A stretch of DNA of 64,000 nt, from contig NZ_KQ434754.1 of NCBI RefSeq assembly GCF_001270745.1, positions 106,312 through 170,311 of the forward strand, in the 5' to 3' direction. The translations under genes were made by a program, and so were the position numbers. How positions within the stretch are numbered: position 1 is the first letter of the stretch; each line of letters starts with the position of its first letter. Under the pieces are notes generated by a model. That model saw only the letters and a program-made list of their open reading frames with translations, had not been told where the DNA came from and did no database searches. Positions 63,560 through 64,000 of this stretch are shown here, piece after piece. The stretch is from Jiangella muralis. Lineage in GTDB: Bacteria; Actinomycetota; Actinomycetes; Jiangellales; Jiangellaceae.

Positions 63560-64000
63560 TCAAGCCGCCGGCAACCCCGCCAGCCGGCCGAGGGTCGCGA
63601 CCTGGTGGTCGAACAGTGTCGCGCGGTCCTCGACGACATTCGCGAACTGGCCGAACAGCTCGAAACTGAGGAACCCGAACAGCCCGGTCCACGCGGTGAC
63701 GGCCCGGGCGATGAGGTCGTCGGGCAGGCCGGGCATCAACGCGCGGACGGCCTCGGCGTCGCCGGCGAATGACGGCGGTGGTGCGGGGAACCCGTCGGGC
63801 GGCGACAGCACGCCGGCCGCGTACGCCGACGAGAGGATGCGCCCGTAGACGACGGTGTCGCGCACGGCCGGCTCGACGGTGTCGACCGGGGCCTGGTAGC
63901 CCGGCACCGGCGAGCCGTAGATCAGCGCGTACTCGTGTGGGTGCGCGAGCGCCCAGTCGCGGACGGCGTGGCAGACCGCCCGCCACCGGCGGGGGGGGGA
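63560..64000 (-). CDS. TetR-like regulator, C-terminal part; N-terminus beyond the window
   Basis: The frame is open from the right edge. The visible ~145 residues (WRAVCHAVRDWALAHPHEYA, LIYGSPVPGYQAPVDTVEPA, ending LFDHQVATLGRLAGLPAA) are the all-helical TetR C-terminal domain of the WHG type, common in actinobacterial regulators. The DNA-binding half is outside. GTG at 63907 is internal and not a start. It is convergent with the SDR pseudogene. Confidence 0.7.
   Translation of the reverse strand, partial: SPPRRWRAVCHAVRDWALAHPHEYALIYGSPVPGYQAPVDTVEPAVRDTVVYGRILSSAYAAGVLSPPDGFPAPPPSFAGDAEAVRALMPGLPDDLIARAVTAWTGLFGFLSFELFGQFANVVEDRATLFDHQVATLGRLAGLPAA

Noticed and set aside
63990..64000. Run of G at the right edge as a biological feature
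   Set aside because: It is at the window border and could be sequence or assembly noise; nothing can be concluded.

Overview
This 64 kb window is the chromosomal origin region of a high-GC Gram-positive bacterium (Actinomycetota). The evidence is the gene order rpmH-dnaA-dnaN-gnd-recF-DUF721-gyrB-gyrA-DUF3566-tRNA-Ile-tRNA-Ala, the partition cluster parB-parA-rsmG-jag-yidC-yidD-rnpA on the other side of the origin, and a PknB/PstP/FHA/RodA/PBP cell-wall control cluster with crgA and a DLW-39 peptide. Frequent GTG starts, 4-base ATGA/GTGA overlaps and strong GC bias fit the same picture. A mesophilic soil actinomycete of the Jiangella type is my impression, but the sequence alone does not prove a genus.

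Layout. 1-5.5 kb: end of a tad (Flp pilus) locus, with two TadE/G-like pseudopilins, a membrane LysM/BTAD fusion protein, and a secreted protein and a lipoprotein on the other strand. 5.7-9.3 kb: CwlM-type amidase, aminotransferase and ATP-grasp ligase. 9.4-14.7 kb (minus): partition genes, RsmG, Jag, YidC, YidD, RnpA, RpmH. 14.7-17.1 kb: dnaA and the oriC with DnaA boxes. 17.1-27.1 kb: dnaN to gyrA and DUF3566. 27.2-31.3 kb: three small accessory loci among tRNA-Ile and tRNA-Ala, plus an aminoglycoside-phosphotransferase-like pseudogene. 31.3-38.8 kb: accessory oxidoreductases (an LLM/berberine-type flavoenzyme fusion with a divergent HxlR regulator, and an FAH-family enzyme with a large FAD/Fe-S oxidoreductase) and an ECF sigma factor. 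38.7-41.8 kb: a tandem array of five paralogous small secreted proteins directly behind the sigma factor. 41.8-50.6 kb: cobalamin riboswitch followed by one tightly overlapping B12 uptake and late-assembly operon (btuF, btuC, btuD, cobD, cobQ, cobS, cobU-cobC fusion, cobT). 50.9-55.2 kb: DUF5324, peptidyl-prolyl isomerase, rhomboid protease, crgA, DUF881, pabA/trpG. 55.3-62.7 kb (minus): pknB, pbpA, rodA/ftsW, pstP, fhaB, fhaA. 63-64 kb: tRNA-Leu, a decayed short-chain dehydrogenase and the C-terminal half of a TetR-like regulator running off the edge.

How it works together. Four parS-type sites (5.6, 10.3, 12.3 and 20.6 kb) flank dnaA and, with ParA/ParB, form the origin segregation system; three lie inside coding sequences. 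Replication initiation, the sliding clamp, RecF and gyrase sit on the rightward side. The kinase/phosphatase/FHA block at the right controls growth and division together with CrgA and probably CwlM.

Most unusual items: the sigma-factor-linked five-copy secreted protein array, whose repeat units carry copies of the sigma gene's last codons; a second cluster of DnaA boxes between the rhomboid gene and crgA, about 36 kb from oriC; parS sites embedded in coding sequence; and the LLM-flavoenzyme/FAD-oxidase fusion.
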